A DNA stretch of 44,428 nucleotides. Origin: Halobacteriales archaeon QH_7_69_31. Its GTDB lineage: Archaea > Halobacteriota > Halobacteria > Halobacteriales > Haloarculaceae. The notes below the pieces were generated by a model. That model did not search any database, was not told the DNA's origin, and saw only the letters and a program-made list of their open reading frames with translations. How positions within the stretch are numbered: position 1 is the stretch's first letter; the number at the start of each line of letters is the position of its first letter. Shown in pieces: positions 1 through 9,263 of the stretch. The position numbers were made by a program, and so were the translations under genes. The DNA lies in NCBI GenBank assembly GCA_003021745.1, contig PXQY01000063.1:17539-61966 (forward strand), written 5' to 3'.

Positions 1-420
1 GACTCTGATGGCGATGGTATCCCCGACTCGGAGGAGGGCACCGACGATACCGATGGTGACGGGACGCCGGATTACAAGGACGAAGATTCCGATGGCGACG
101 GGATTCCTGACTCTGAAGAGGGCTCCGATGACACCGATGGTGACGGGACGCCGGACTACAAGGATGAAGATTCCGACGGTGATGGCATCCCCGACTCCGA
201 AGAAGGCGCCGAGGACACCGACGGTGATGGCACGCCGGATTACAAGGACGAGGACTCCGATGGCGATGGGATTCCTGACTCCGAAGAGGGTGCCGGCGAC
301 GCCGACGACGACGGCACGCCGAACTACAAGGACGAAGACTCGGATGGCGACGGCGTTCCTGACTCGGAGGAGGGGACCGGCGACGCCGACGGCGACGGTA
401 CCCCGGATTACCTCGACGAC
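1..420 (+). repeat. 84-bp coding tandem repeat, five copies
   Basis: Five head-to-tail units of 84 bp encode the calcium-binding repeats of the surface protein. Copies at 1, 85, 169 and 253 are very similar at the DNA level and copy 5 has diverged more. Such arrays change copy number by recombination. Confidence 0.85.
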
Positions 421-1236
421 ACGGATGACAGTGCCGACGACGATGACGAGTCATCGGGCGATAATGACGGCTCGCCGGGCGACAATGACGATTCGTCGGA
501 CACCGACGGAACCAGCGACGGCACGCCGGAAGAGAACGGAACCGAAACCGAGGAGGATGAGGAGGACCTCGACGGCGACGGCACGCCGGACGACGAGGAC
601 ACCGATACGGACGGCGACGGCATTCCGGACGCCGAGGAGGGCGATGGCGACGTCGACGGTGACGGCGTCCCGAACTACAGGGACACCGACTCGGACGGTG
701 ACGGGGTCCCCGACGCCGTGGAGGGTACCGACGACACCGACGGTGACGGGACGCCGGACTACAAGGACATCGACTCCGACGGTGACGGCATCCCCGACTC
801 GGAGGACCCCCAGCGGCTCGAGCCGAACGATCGGTACACCGTGGTCGACGCGTCGCTGAGCCAGTACGAGGTGACGCCCGGCGAGGAGATCGAGGTCGTC
901 GTCGAGGTCGAGAACTCGGCCGAGGAGCGCGGCGAGTTCGTCCTCGAGTTGCGGAACGACGGCGCTCTGGAGAAGACGGAGCGGTACACCCTGCCGGCGA
1001 ACGAGACGACGACACTCCGGGTGCCCTACCGCGTGACCGAGCCGGGGAATCACACGATCCAGGTGAACCGGATCGTGGCCGGCACCGTCCAGGCCGAGGC
1101 TGACGAGGAGGAGGATGCCGCTGGGGTGCTGTCCGGCGGCGGCGGCGCACTCCCGGTGTTCGTCCTGCTCCTGCTGGTCGGTATCGTGCTGACGCTCGTC
1201 GGGTTAGCGCGGCACCGCGACCGGGGCGACTCCTGA
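1..1236 (+). CDS. C-terminal part of a calcium-binding-repeat cell-surface protein
   Basis: The gene enters from the left edge, so its N-terminus is not visible. The first ~140 residues are five tandem 28-residue units (84 bp each, starting at 1, 85, 169, 253 and 337) of the thrombospondin-type-3 kind, each with DSDGDGIPD and DTDGDGTPD motifs that typically bind calcium. After an Asp/Ser/Glu-rich linker, two more degenerate units occupy about 541-800. Next comes a ~90-residue CARDB-like beta-sandwich (about 838-1090), then one hydrophobic segment (about 1144-1206) and a short basic tail ending RHRDRGDS. This suggests an exported protein held in the membrane by its C-terminus, with the repeats outside where salt and calcium are high. 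The partner or ligand is unknown. Confidence 0.85.
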   Translation, partial: DSDGDGIPDSEEGTDDTDGDGTPDYKDEDSDGDGIPDSEEGSDDTDGDGTPDYKDEDSDGDGIPDSEEGAEDTDGDGTPDYKDEDSDGDGIPDSEEGAGDADDDGTPNYKDEDSDGDGVPDSEEGTGDADGDGTPDYLDDTDDSADDDDESSGDNDGSPGDNDDSSDTDGTSDGTPEENGTETEEDEEDLDGDGTPDDEDTDTDGDGIPDAEEGDGDVDGDGVPNYRDTDSDGDGVPDAVEGTDDTDGDGTPDYKDIDSDGDGIPDSEDPQRLEPNDRYTVVDASLSQYEVTPGEEIEVVVEVENSAEERGEFVLELRNDGALEKTERYTLPANETTTLRVPYRVTEPGNHTIQVNRIVAGTVQAEADEEEDAAGVLSGGGGALPVFVLLLLVGIVLTLVGLARHRDRGDS

Positions 1237-1444
1237 CCGGCCGGGGACCGCCTCCCGCTCGCAACCCTTTCGGCTGTACGACGGCGGCCGTGTATCGGTA
1301 CGCGAGAGCAGACCGGTCAGTCGGCGTCGGGTGGGAACGTAAACGGTGACGATCGCTCGCGGAGCGAGCCGACGCACGCACAGTTGTCAGTCGCGTACAT
1401 CGAGGCCCAGCCCGCGAGCGGGAGGCGGCATTCGGAGATGCCGT

Positions 1445-1468
1445 GATTAGCGCCGACGGGCGCTAATC
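1445..1468. terminator. Perfect 10-bp inverted repeat, possible terminator
   Basis: Arms GATTAGCGCC (1445-1454) and GGCGCTAATC (1459-1468) flank the loop GACG. It lies in the ~310-bp gap between the surface-protein gene and the next small ORF. The rest of the gap holds further short inverted motifs such as CGCTCGCGGAGCGAG near 1354 but no gene I can support. It could be a transcription terminator or a dispersed palindrome. Confidence 0.4.
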
Positions 1469-1549
1469 TCTCTCAACTCATCAATACGGGCGACGGTCGG
1501 CCAAAGAGTTAACTCGACCGACGGTGAGCTACCGGTGTCGAACGGTACC

Positions 1550-1663
1550 ATGACCAGCCACACCTGTAGCCGCGACCCGGACAGGCTCTCCGAGTGGGCG
1601 GCGCTCACCGGTGACCGCCTCCCCGAGGAGTACGGGGACCGACGCCCGGATCGGGAGGACTAG
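1550..1663 (+). CDS. Possible 37-residue small protein
   Basis: ATG at 1550 opens a 37-codon frame that is rich in Arg, Asp and Glu and ends RRPDRED. It overlaps the stop codon of the convergent mdh gene by four bases. An AT-rich stretch (AGTTAACTC, 1507-1515) lies about 35 bases upstream and could be a promoter. There is no recognisable domain. It may be a genuine small acidic protein or a chance frame. Confidence 0.3.
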   Translation: MTSHTCSRDPDRLSEWAALTGDRLPEEYGDRRPDRED

Positions 1664-2574
1664 GCGATCTCGGCGTACTGCTCCGACAGCTTCTCGGCGG
1701 CCTCGTCCATCAGCCCGGACTCGTAACCGTCCAGCTCCCACTCGACGACCGCCTCGACGCCCCCGGACCCGAGCTTGACGGGCACCCCGAACGCCGTATC
1801 CCCGTAGCCGTACTCGCCATCCAGCACGAGCGACCCGGGCAGGACCTCGCCGGTGTCCCGAACGACGGCCTCGACCATGTGACCGACGCCGGTCGCCGGA
1901 CCCCACTCCGTCGCGCCCTTCCGCTCGATGACGTCCATCGCCGACTGCTGTAGGGCCTCGAGGATCTCCTCCCTCTCGTCGGCCGAGAAGTCCGGGTCGG
2001 CGCCCTCGACGCGTACCTTCGAGAAGACGGGCACCTGGGCGTCGCCGTGCTCGCCGAGGATCGTCGCCTCGACGTTCCGTAGCGGGACGTCGAACCGCTC
2101 GGCGAGCACGTACCGGAACCGCGCGGAGTCCAGCCGGCCGCCGAAGCCGATGACACTGTGGCGGTCGCGGTCGCCGGACTCGTAGAGGTGCCGGTTCAAC
2201 AGGTCGACGGGGTTCGAGGTGGTGATGGAGACGTAGTCGTCGTTGTACTCGGCCAGCGACGACCCGATGTCCCCCATGATGGGGGCGTTGTCGCCCGCCA
2301 GGTCGATCCGGGTCTGGCCGGGCTGTCTCGGGATGCCGGCGGTGATGACGACGACGTCCGACCCGGCCGTGTCCTCGTAGTCGCCCTGCCGGACGGTCGT
2401 GTTCGAGTCGTAGGCCACGCCGTGGTTCGTGTCCGCCGCCTGCCCGACGGTGACCTCGTGCTGGTCCGGGATGTCCACGTACACCAGTTCGTCCGCGACG
2501 CCGCGGAGCGCGATGTCGTACCCCGCCGCGGCACCGACGGTCCCGGCCGCGCCGATCACGCTGACCTTGGTCAT
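1660..2574 (-). CDS. mdh: Malate dehydrogenase (LDH-like type)
   Basis: A 304-residue NAD(P)-dependent malate dehydrogenase that interconverts malate and oxaloacetate in the citric acid cycle. The Rossmann glycine motif GAAGTVG is at residues 8-14. The substrate loop IPRQPGQTR (81-89) carries the arginine that selects malate over lactate. Asp149 and Arg152 in LDSARF and the catalytic His176 in GEHGD are all present. Length matches haloarchaeal enzymes of the LDH-like group. The ATG at 2574 gives the expected [11 protein letters not shown]-terminus. It is convergent with the small ORF upstream and divergent from uvrC, with ~90 bp between their starts. Confidence 0.95.
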   Translation of the reverse strand: MTKVSVIGAAGTVGAAAGYDIALRGVADELVYVDIPDQHEVTVGQAADTNHGVAYDSNTTVRQGDYEDTAGSDVVVITAGIPRQPGQTRIDLAGDNAPIMGDIGSSLAEYNDDYVSITTSNPVDLLNRHLYESGDRDRHSVIGFGGRLDSARFRYVLAERFDVPLRNVEATILGEHGDAQVPVFSKVRVEGADPDFSADEREEILEALQQSAMDVIERKGATEWGPATGVGHMVEAVVRDTGEVLPGSLVLDGEYGYGDTAFGVPVKLGSGGVEAVVEWELDGYESGLMDEAAEKLSEQYAEIA

Positions 2575-3506
2575 GCCCGACGCTTGGTCGCGGCAGTCGA
2601 TTAACTCTTCCCGTTCGGTGGCGACGCGTCACCCTGATACCGCTCGACCCCGGAGGCGTCGATACGATGGACGCCGAGGCGGTCCGCGAGCGCGCCGAGG
2701 ACCTCCCGCGGGAGCCCGGCGTCTACCAGTTCGAGGCCGACGGCGACGTGGTCTACGTCGGCAAAGCCGTCGACGTCCGGGACCGGGTCCGCAGCTACGC
2801 CGACCCGCGGAGCGAGCGCATCCGGCGGATGGTCCGGGCCGCCGACGACGTCGACGTCGCCGTCACGGACACCGAGACCCAGGCGCTGTTGCTCGAGGCG
2901 AACCTCATCAAGCGCCACCAGCCGACGTACAACGTCCGGCTGAAGGACGACAAGTCCTACCCGCTCGTCCAGCTGACCGACCACGCGTTCCCCCGGATCC
3001 AGGTCACGCGGGATCCCGACGACGGCGCGACGGTGTTCGGGCCGTTCACGAACAAGGGCCGCGTCGACACCGTCGTGAAGGCGCTCCGGTCGGTGTACGG
3101 GCTCCGCGGCTGCTCCGACCACAAGTACGCCGACCGGGACCGGCCGTGTCTCGACCACGAGATGGGGCTGTGTACGGCGCCGTGTACCGACGAAATCGAC
3201 GCCGATAGCTACGCCGACGACGTCGAGTCGGCCGTCCGGTTCCTGGAGGGCGAGACGGGTGTCCTCGCGGGCCCGCTCGGCGAGGCGATGGACGCGGCTG
3301 CAGAGGAGCGGGCGTTCGAGCGCGCCGCGTCCCTCCGGGACCGGCTGGACGCCGTCGAGGCGTTCCACGGGGGCGGCGGCGAGGCGGTCGTCGCCGACCG
3401 GGAGGAGACCGTCGACGTCCTCGGGGTCGCGACGGAGGGCGACGCGGCGACGGTCGCGCGGCTCCACAGCGAGGACGGGAAGCTGGTCGACCGGGACCGT
3501 CATCGG

Positions 3507-3665
3507 GTGGCCAGCGAGGCGCGAGCGAAGCGAGCGCCTCGGACAGGCGAGCGGGAGGAGGGAGCGGAGCGACCGACGACACGCGAGCCGCGAGCGACCC
3601 GCGAGCCGCGATGTTGACCATCGAGAGGCCTCGGACGGAGCGGAGCCAACGCTGCCACCAACCGG
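3507..3665 (+). repeat. GAGCGAAGCGAG-type repetitive insertion inside uvrC
   Basis: This segment has no counterpart in UvrC proteins and is built of GCGAGCGAAGCGAGC-like and ACACGCGAGCCGCG units. Parts of it recur at 9055-9190: GCGAGCGGGAGGA, GACGACACGCGAGCCGCG and a TCGACCATCGAGAG-like end. It looks like a short non-autonomous haloarchaeal repeat. No obvious target-site duplication is visible. Confidence 0.7.
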
Positions 3666-4263
3666 CCATACCGACGTCCCCCGGGTCCTCGCGGCGTTCA
3701 TCCCGCAGTTTTACGCCGACCGCCCGCTGCCGGACGCCCTGTTGCTCTCCGAGCGCCACGGCGACGACGAGGTCGCCGCCTGGCTCGAGGCGGAGGGCGT
3801 CGCCGTCCGCGTCCCCGGCGCCGGTCGCGAGGCGAAGCTGGTGGAGCTGGCGCTGAAGAACGCTCGCCGGCGCGGATACGAGGAGGACGGGGCGGCGACG
3901 CTGGCCCGACGGTTCGGCCTCGACCGCCCGGACCGCATCGAGGGCTTCGACGTCAGCCACGCCCGGGGTCGCGCCGTCGTCGGGAGCAACGTGACCTTCC
4001 TCGACGGCAGCCCCGACAAGTCCGGCTACCGCCGGAAGAAGCTCGACGAGCGGAACGACGACTACGGGAACATGCGCGAACTCGTCCGGTGGCGCGCCGC
4101 GCGGGCGCTGGCGGGCCGCGACGACCGCTCGGACCCGGACCTGCTCTGTATCGACGGCGGCGAGGGCCAGCTGGACGCCGCCCGGGAGGCGCTCGAGGAG
4201 ACGGGGTGGGACGTCCCACTGGTGGCGCTGGCGAAGGAGGAGGAACTCGTCGTCACCGCCGAG

Positions 4264-4320
4264 GACGGTCCCGCGAGCGGAGCGAGCGGGACTTCCTCAC
4301 GAGCGAAGCGTAGTCACAGT
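4264..4320 (+). repeat. Second, in-frame repeat insertion in uvrC
   Basis: Between the motif LAKEEELVV and the conserved HDW segment, UvrC carries about 18 extra residues ([15 protein letters not shown] and flanks). The DNA has 7-bp arms GTCCCGC/GCGGGAC around GAGCGGAGCGA and then ACGAGCGAAGCG, the same motif style as the upstream insertion. It keeps the reading frame. Confidence 0.55.
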
Positions 4321-4703
4321 ATCCACGACTGGGCCGACGACGACCCGGCGCTGCACCTCCTGCAGCGGGTCCGCGACGAGGCTCACCGGTTCGCCGTCCA
4401 GTACCACCAGACGGTCCGGGACGACGTCTCGACGCCGCTCGACGAGGTCCCCGGCGTCGGGCCGGCGCTCCGGAAGCGGCTCCTGCGGCGGTTCGGCAGC
4501 GTCGACGGCGTCCGGGCGGCCACGCCGGCGGAGCTTGCGACCGTGGATGGCGTCGGCGACGCCACGGCCGACGCGATCGACGGCGCGCTCTGAGAGCCCG
4601 GGACGGTCGCCGCCTCCTCCTGCGTGATACCCCCGGAAAACCGGCTGGGCCGTGGTCCGTCTCGGGGGAGAGCTTCAAGTGCCGACCGGCCCAACGCCGG
4701 ACC

Positions 4704-5822
4704 ATGCCGGACGGTCTGGCGCGGGAACTCGGACGCAAGAGCGCCACCACGTCGGCCCGCAACACCGTCGTGACGGTCCTCCTACTTGCCATCGTCGGCG
4801 CCATCCTCCTCGGGATCATCGAGCTCGACCCGCTGCTCGTGGCGGCCGTCGTGCTCCTGGTCGTCGTCATCGCGGCGGTGACGAGCGCCGTCGAGATCGT
4901 CGAGGCCTACGAGCGCCGGGCGCTGACGGTGCTTGGCGACTACCGGCGGCTCCTCGACCCCGGGGTCCACCTCGTCCCGCCGTTCGTTACCCGGACCCAC
5001 CGGTTCGACCTCCGGACCCAGACGTTCGACGTGCCGCGCCAGGAGGCCATCACGCGGGACAACTCCCCGGTCACGGCCGACGCCGTCGTCTACATCAGGG
5101 TCATGGACGCAAAGCGCGCCTTCCTGGAGGTCGAAGACTACCAGCGCGCGGTCTCGAACCTCGCCCAGACGACGCTGCGGGCGGCGATCGGCGACATGGA
5201 GTTGGACGCCACCCTGTCCGACCGCTCCCGTATCAACGAGAAGATCCGGAAGGAACTGGAGGGCCCGACCGACGAGTGGGGTATCCGCGTCGAGGCGGTC
5301 GAGGTCCGGGAGGTCAACCCCTCGACGGCCGTCCAGTCGGCGATGGAGCAGCAGACCGCCGCCGAGCGCCGCCGTCGGGCGATGATCCTCGAGGCCCAGG
5401 GCGAACGCCGCAGCGCCATCGAGCGCGCCCGGGGCGACAAGCAGGCGAACATCCTGGAGTCGCAGGGCGAAAAGCAGAGCCAGATCCTCGAGGCGCAGGG
5501 GGAGGCGATATCCACGGTTCTCCGCGCGAAGTCGGCCGAGTCGATGGGGGAGCGGGCGGTGGTCGAGCGGGGGATGGACGCGCTGGCCGACATCGGGACC
5601 AGCCCATCGACCACCTACGTCCTCCCGCAGGAACTCACGTCGCTCCTCGGCCGCCACGGGCGACAGCTCACCGGGAGCGACGCGGCCGGCGGCGAGGCGA
5701 GCCTGGAGTCGCTGGCGTTCGACGCCGAGACCCGTGAGCTGCTCGGCATCGAACAGATCGAGGAACTGGCGGCGGGCGACGGCGATGCGACCGCCGCGGA
5801 CGGCGCCGAGAGCGATCAGTAA
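4704..5822 (+). CDS. SPFH/Band 7 (stomatin-like) membrane protein
   Basis: A 372-residue protein of the stomatin/prohibitin family, which form oligomers on membranes and often act with proteases. Residues ~20-62 form two adjacent hydrophobic segments. The SPFH domain follows (about 64-225) with the typical opening EAYERRALTVLG and the FDVPRQEAITRDN region. Residues ~230-285 are a charged coiled coil with three EAQGE/ESQGE units, as in flotillins. The C-terminal ~45 residues are acidic and probably disordered. It starts 110 bp after uvrC and no protease partner is adjacent, so the role is not defined here. Confidence 0.9.
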   Translation: MPDGLARELGRKSATTSARNTVVTVLLLAIVGAILLGIIELDPLLVAAVVLLVVVIAAVTSAVEIVEAYERRALTVLGDYRRLLDPGVHLVPPFVTRTHRFDLRTQTFDVPRQEAITRDNSPVTADAVVYIRVMDAKRAFLEVEDYQRAVSNLAQTTLRAAIGDMELDATLSDRSRINEKIRKELEGPTDEWGIRVEAVEVREVNPSTAVQSAMEQQTAAERRRRAMILEAQGERRSAIERARGDKQANILESQGEKQSQILEAQGEAISTVLRAKSAESMGERAVVERGMDALADIGTSPSTTYVLPQELTSLLGRHGRQLTGSDAAGGEASLESLAFDAETRELLGIEQIEELAAGDGDATAADGAESDQ

Positions 5823-5901
5823 GGGTGGTGAGCGAAACCGCGGCCCGGCGAACGATGTCCCGATACACAACGCTTTAGGCTCGCCGGCCGCGCCACGGCG
5901 C

Positions 5902-6195
5902 ATGAGCGTCGAGGTCCGGCTCGTCGGCGACGACGGGACCGAGACCGTCGCCGTCGACGCGGCCGACGCCGACGCCGTCGTCCGTCCCACCACCGTCGAG
6001 CTGCTGGGCGTCGTCGCCCGCGAGGAGCCGGACAGCATCCGCGAGGCCGCGCGGCTGGTCGACCGCGACGTCCGGCAGGTCCACGCCAACCTCTGGGAAC
6101 TCGGCCAACTGGGTCTCGTGGAGTTCGACCGCGGTAGTCGTGCCCACCGGCCGGTCGTCGACTACGACCGGATCGAGGTCGCGGTGGACCTCTGA
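5902..6195 (+). CDS. Winged-helix DNA-binding protein, HVO_A0114-like
   Basis: A 97-residue protein with a short beta-rich N-terminus and a winged helix (about residues 38-80): TTVELLGVVAREEPDSIREA, then the recognition-helix region RDVRQVHANLWELGQLG, then a wing. It resembles the HVO_A0114 family of haloarchaeal MarR/ArsR-type regulators and the regulator at 40745-41110. The ATG at 5902 lies about 28 bases after a TATA-like CTTTAG, which fits a leaderless transcript. Its end overlaps the convergent membrane-protein gene by 34 bp. The target is unknown. Confidence 0.8.
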   Translation: MSVEVRLVGDDGTETVAVDAADADAVVRPTTVELLGVVAREEPDSIREAARLVDRDVRQVHANLWELGQLGLVEFDRGSRAHRPVVDYDRIEVAVDL

Positions 6196-6899
6196 GGCCG
6201 AGGCTGGCCCAGGTCGGTCGCACCGCGGTGAGGAGATGATACCGACCCCCGCCGGGCTGGGCCGGCGAGCGCGGCCAGCGCGAGCAGGCCCCCGGTGACC
6301 CCGGGTAGGACGACGGCGCCGGCGGCGTAGCCACCCCCGGCCGTGGCGAGCGTGGCACCGAGCGAACCCGCCCACAGGCCTTCGCGCCCCGCACGCGGGG
6401 TGACGCGGTTGGCCCGGTCGACCGCCCGCTCGAGCGAGCGCGGGGCGTCCAGCACGACGGCGGGGACGACGAACGGTTCACAGCCGGTCACGACCTCGGT
6501 CGGCGCCACGTCGTCCTCGGTGAGGACGTACTCGCCGAGGCCGGGGACGGCGGTCCGGGTCTTCACCCACCGCAGCAGCGACGGGAAGCCGTCCAGCACG
6601 GCGCCGACCGATTCCCGGACCGACGACGAGGACCCCCGGGTCCGGCGGCCCACGGCGCGGGCGACGCCGGCGCCGAACGGCAGCCAGACGAACGCGGCGA
6701 CCGCGACGAGCAGAAGGACCACGACGAGGGAGAGGAGTTCGCCGACGCCGCCGAGGAACGTCGGTTCGGCTGCGGCGGTCCGCGTCCGCACCTGGCCCGC
6801 GAGGTAGGCACCGGGCCCGGCGACGGCGCCGACGGCGACCGCACCGCACAGGGTCCACGCGAGGGCAACGGGCGACCGGAGAAACGCGCGGACGGCCAT
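6162..6899 (-). CDS. Uncharacterised membrane protein
   Basis: A 245-residue protein. Hydrophobic stretches lie near residues 12-35, 55-78, 140-150 and 185-215, separated by a soluble middle part with LTEDDVAPTEVVTGCEPF. I do not recognise a family. The last ~30 residues are polar and arginine-rich, and this tail lies over the end of the convergent regulator gene. That suggests the original stop codon was lost or the frame extended. It is transcribed away from uvrB's 3' end, with 39 bp between them. Confidence 0.65.
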   Translation of the reverse strand: MAVRAFLRSPVALAWTLCGAVAVGAVAGPGAYLAGQVRTRTAAAEPTFLGGVGELLSLVVVLLLVAVAAFVWLPFGAGVARAVGRRTRGSSSSVRESVGAVLDGFPSLLRWVKTRTAVPGLGEYVLTEDDVAPTEVVTGCEPFVVPAVVLDAPRSLERAVDRANRVTPRAGREGLWAGSLGATLATAGGGYAAGAVVLPGVTGGLLALAALAGPARRGSVSSPHRGATDLGQPRPQRSTATSIRS

Positions 6900-6938
6900 G
6901 CGCGACCGTCGCGCCGCAGGCGACTAAAAAGACCCCGT

Positions 6939-8990
6939 TCAGAGCGCCTCGTCCGGCGAGGGCACACCCTCGTCGGGCTCGGCGAGGGCGTCGAAGGAGC
7001 CCCGGAGTTCGCGGATCCGGTCGCGGATGTCGGCGGCGAGTTCGAACTCCAGGTTGTCGGCGGCCTCCTCCATCCGGCGCTCGAGCCGCTCTATGAGTTC
7101 CTCGGCCTCCTCGACGGTGTCCACGTCGACGCCGGCGACGCCGCCCGTGTCCGTCTTCGAGCCGGGCAGGTTGGTCTCGCCGACCTCCTTGTCGATGGTG
7201 CGGGGTTCGTGGCCGTGGGCGTCGTTGAACTCCCGCTGGATGCGCCGGCGGCGCCGGGTCTCCTCGATGGCGGATTCCATGGCGTCGCTCGGCTCGTCGG
7301 CGTACAGCACGACCCGCCCGTGGACGTTGCGGGCCGCCCGGCCCATGGTCTGGACGAGCGTGGTCTCCGACCGGAGAAAGCCCTCCTGGTCGGCATCGAG
7401 GATGGCGACAAGCGTTACCTCCGGGATGTCGAGGCCCTCCCGGAGGAGGTTGATGCCGACGAGCACCTGGATCTCGCCCAGCCGGAGCGAGCGGACGAGT
7501 TCGTGCCGCTCGAGCGTGTCGGTCTCGTCGTGCATGTAGGCGACGTCGACGCCGGCGCCCTCCAGGTACTCGGTGAGGTCCTCGGCCATCCGCTTTGTCA
7601 GCGTCGTCACGAGCACCCGCTCGCCCTCGTCGGTGGCCTCGATCCGGGCGAGCAGGTCCTCGATCTGGCCTTCGGCGTCGGTGACCTCGATCTCCGGGTC
7701 GACGAGGTACGTGGGCCGGACGATCTGTTCGACGACCTGTTCGCTGTGCTCGCGCTCGTAGTCCCCGGGCGTGGCGGAGACGTACAGCGTCCGGTCGGTC
7801 TTCGCCTCGAACTCCTCGAAGGTGAGCGGGCGGTTGTCGTAGGCGGTCGGCAGCCGGAAGCCGTTGTCGACCAGCGACTCCTTGCGGGACCGGTCGCCCT
7901 CGTACTGGCCCTTGACCTGCGGGATGGACTGGTGGGACTCGTCGACCACGGTGAGAAAGTCCGCGGGGAAGTAATCCAGGAGCGTGTACGGCGGCTCGCC
8001 GGGGTCGCGGTCCGAGAGGTGGACGGAGTAGTTCTCGATGCCCGAGCAGTAGCCCGCCTCCCGGAGCATCTCCAGGTCGAAGGTGGTGCGTTCGTCGATG
8101 CGCTGGGCGGCGACGAGGTCGCCCTGTCGCTCGAAGTACGAGACCCGCTCGGCTTTCAGCTCCTCGATCTCGTCGATTGCGCGGTCGAGTCGCGCCTCCG
8201 GGATCGAGTAGTGCTCCGCCGGGTGGACGAGGGCGGCGGGCTCCTCGGAGACGGCCTCGCCGTTCAGCACGTCGACCTTCGTGAGGCGGTCGATCTCGTC
8301 GCCCCAGAACTCCACGCGGAGCGCGTGGCGGCCGTACATCGGGTAGATCTCCACGGTGTCACCACGCACCCGGAACGTGCCCTGGTGGAAGTCGACGTCG
8401 TTCCGCTCGTAGTTGAGGTCGACGAGTTCCGCCAGGACTCTCTCGCGACCCACCGCCTGGCCCGGCTCGAGCCGGAGGGCCATCCCCTCGTAGTTGCCCG
8501 GGTCGCCGAGCCCGTAGATGGCCGACACGCTGGCGACGACGATGACGTCGTCCCGGGTCAGAAGCGACCGCGTCGCTGAGTGCCGGAGCCGGTCGATCTC
8601 CTCGTTTATCGACATGTCCTTGTCGATGTAGGTGTCGGTCTGCTCGACGTAGGCCTCCGGCTGGTAGTAGTCGTAGTAGGAGACGAAGTACTCGACGGCA
8701 TTGTTCGGAAACAGGTCCCGGAACTCCTCGTACAGCTGTGCCGCGAGCGTCTTGTTGTGCGCCAGCACGAGCGTGGGCTGCTGGAGCTCCTCGAGCACCC
8801 ACGAGACCGTGTTGGTCTTCCCGGAGCCGGTCACGCCGAGCAGGGTCTGCTTGTCGGCGCCACTGTCGAATCCCTCGACCAGCGACCGGATGGCCTCGGG
8901 CTGGTCGCCGGCGGGCTCGAACGGCGCGTCGACCTCGAGCGGCCGGTCGAGGTCTGGCCGGTCCGGCTGCAGCGGTCCGGTATCGCTCAT
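6939..8990 (-). CDS. uvrB: Excinuclease ABC subunit B
   Basis: A 683-residue UvrB, the damage-verifying helicase of nucleotide excision repair that receives DNA from UvrA and recruits UvrC. Walker A GVTGSGKT is at residues 52-59. The beta-hairpin region [10 protein letters not shown], the Walker B VVDESH and motif [11 protein letters not shown] are intact. The C-terminal UVR helix that binds UvrC ([19 protein letters not shown]) is present. This gene is complete although its partner uvrC, 2.3 kb away on the other strand, is split. The ATG at 8990 gives the usual haloarchaeal N-terminus. Confidence 0.97.
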   Translation of the reverse strand: MSDTGPLQPDRPDLDRPLEVDAPFEPAGDQPEAIRSLVEGFDSGADKQTLLGVTGSGKTNTVSWVLEELQQPTLVLAHNKTLAAQLYEEFRDLFPNNAVEYFVSYYDYYQPEAYVEQTDTYIDKDMSINEEIDRLRHSATRSLLTRDDVIVVASVSAIYGLGDPGNYEGMALRLEPGQAVGRERVLAELVDLNYERNDVDFHQGTFRVRGDTVEIYPMYGRHALRVEFWGDEIDRLTKVDVLNGEAVSEEPAALVHPAEHYSIPEARLDRAIDEIEELKAERVSYFERQGDLVAAQRIDERTTFDLEMLREAGYCSGIENYSVHLSDRDPGEPPYTLLDYFPADFLTVVDESHQSIPQVKGQYEGDRSRKESLVDNGFRLPTAYDNRPLTFEEFEAKTDRTLYVSATPGDYEREHSEQVVEQIVRPTYLVDPEIEVTDAEGQIEDLLARIEATDEGERVLVTTLTKRMAEDLTEYLEGAGVDVAYMHDETDTLERHELVRSLRLGEIQVLVGINLLREGLDIPEVTLVAILDADQEGFLRSETTLVQTMGRAARNVHGRVVLYADEPSDAMESAIEETRRRRRIQREFNDAHGHEPRTIDKEVGETNLPGSKTDTGGVAGVDVDTVEEAEELIERLERRMEEAADNLEFELAADIRDRIRELRGSFDALAEPDEGVPSPDEAL

Positions 8991-9019
8991 CGTTACAGGT
9001 TGGGGAGTCGGTGTACTTG

Positions 9020-9195
9020 AGCCGAGCGGTCTCCCGAAGGGAGACCGCGGACTGTGCGAGCGGGAGGACCGACCGAAGGGAGGGACGACACGCGAGCCGC
9101 GCGGTTAAGAACTGGCGGATCGTGGACGAAGCGAGTGGCCACGCCGCCACCCGCCCGCTCGACCATCGAGAGACCGCGGACGGTGCATCCAACCC
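9020..9195 (+). repeat. Second copy of the uvrC-type repeat, intergenic
   Basis: The 273-bp gap between uvrB and hjc contains GCGAGCGGGAGGA, GACGACACGCGAGCCGCG (9085-9102) and CTCGACCATCGAGAG (about 9157-9171), in the same order and orientation as in the uvrC insertion. A ~55-bp middle part is present only here. A short palindrome GGTCTCCCGAAGGGAGACC is at 9028-9046. No gene is seen in the gap. Confidence 0.65.
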
Positions 9196-9263
9196 CACCG
9201 TCCCCGTTCAGTTTCACCCCGCTCCCCGGTCATTTATCGGGCGCCGCACCCGAGGGTCGCCCG

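Larger units (their letters stand above)
2667..4593 (+). pseudogene. uvrC: uvrC, split by a repetitive insertion and frameshift
   Basis: Excinuclease subunit C makes the two incisions in UvrABC nucleotide excision repair. The 5' part (2667 to about 3506) encodes the GIY-YIG nuclease (GVY at 18-20, YVG at 30-32), four cysteines at 149, 161, 169 and 173 that match the UvrC Fe-S set, and the UvrB-binding UVR helix (about 208-234). Homology stops after DRDRHR. About 160 bp of arginine/alanine-coding repeat follow and the frame ends at 3617. From about 3667 the rest resumes in another frame with no start codon: the RNase H-like nuclease with [15 protein letters not shown] and DEAHRFA, then two helix-hairpin-helix motifs. 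A complete protein would need a frameshift, so the gene is probably inactive or makes an N-terminal fragment. One-base assembly error inside the insertion is an alternative. Confidence 0.85.

Noticed and set aside
1-420. Regular tandem repeats that could suggest a CRISPR array
   Set aside because: The units are contiguous, 84 bp, in frame and encode DxDGDG calcium motifs. There are no spacers.
8-859. 283-codon Arg/Thr-rich plus-strand frame
   Set aside because: It is the plus-one shadow of the calcium-repeat gene and shows no protein-like composition.
3507-3665. Intein or group I intron in uvrC
   Set aside because: The insert is only ~160 bp, has no splicing or endonuclease motifs and breaks the frame. 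It is repeat DNA.
2667-4593. Programmed frameshift joining the two uvrC halves
   Set aside because: No slippery site or stimulatory structure is evident at the junction, and the break coincides with inserted repeat DNA.
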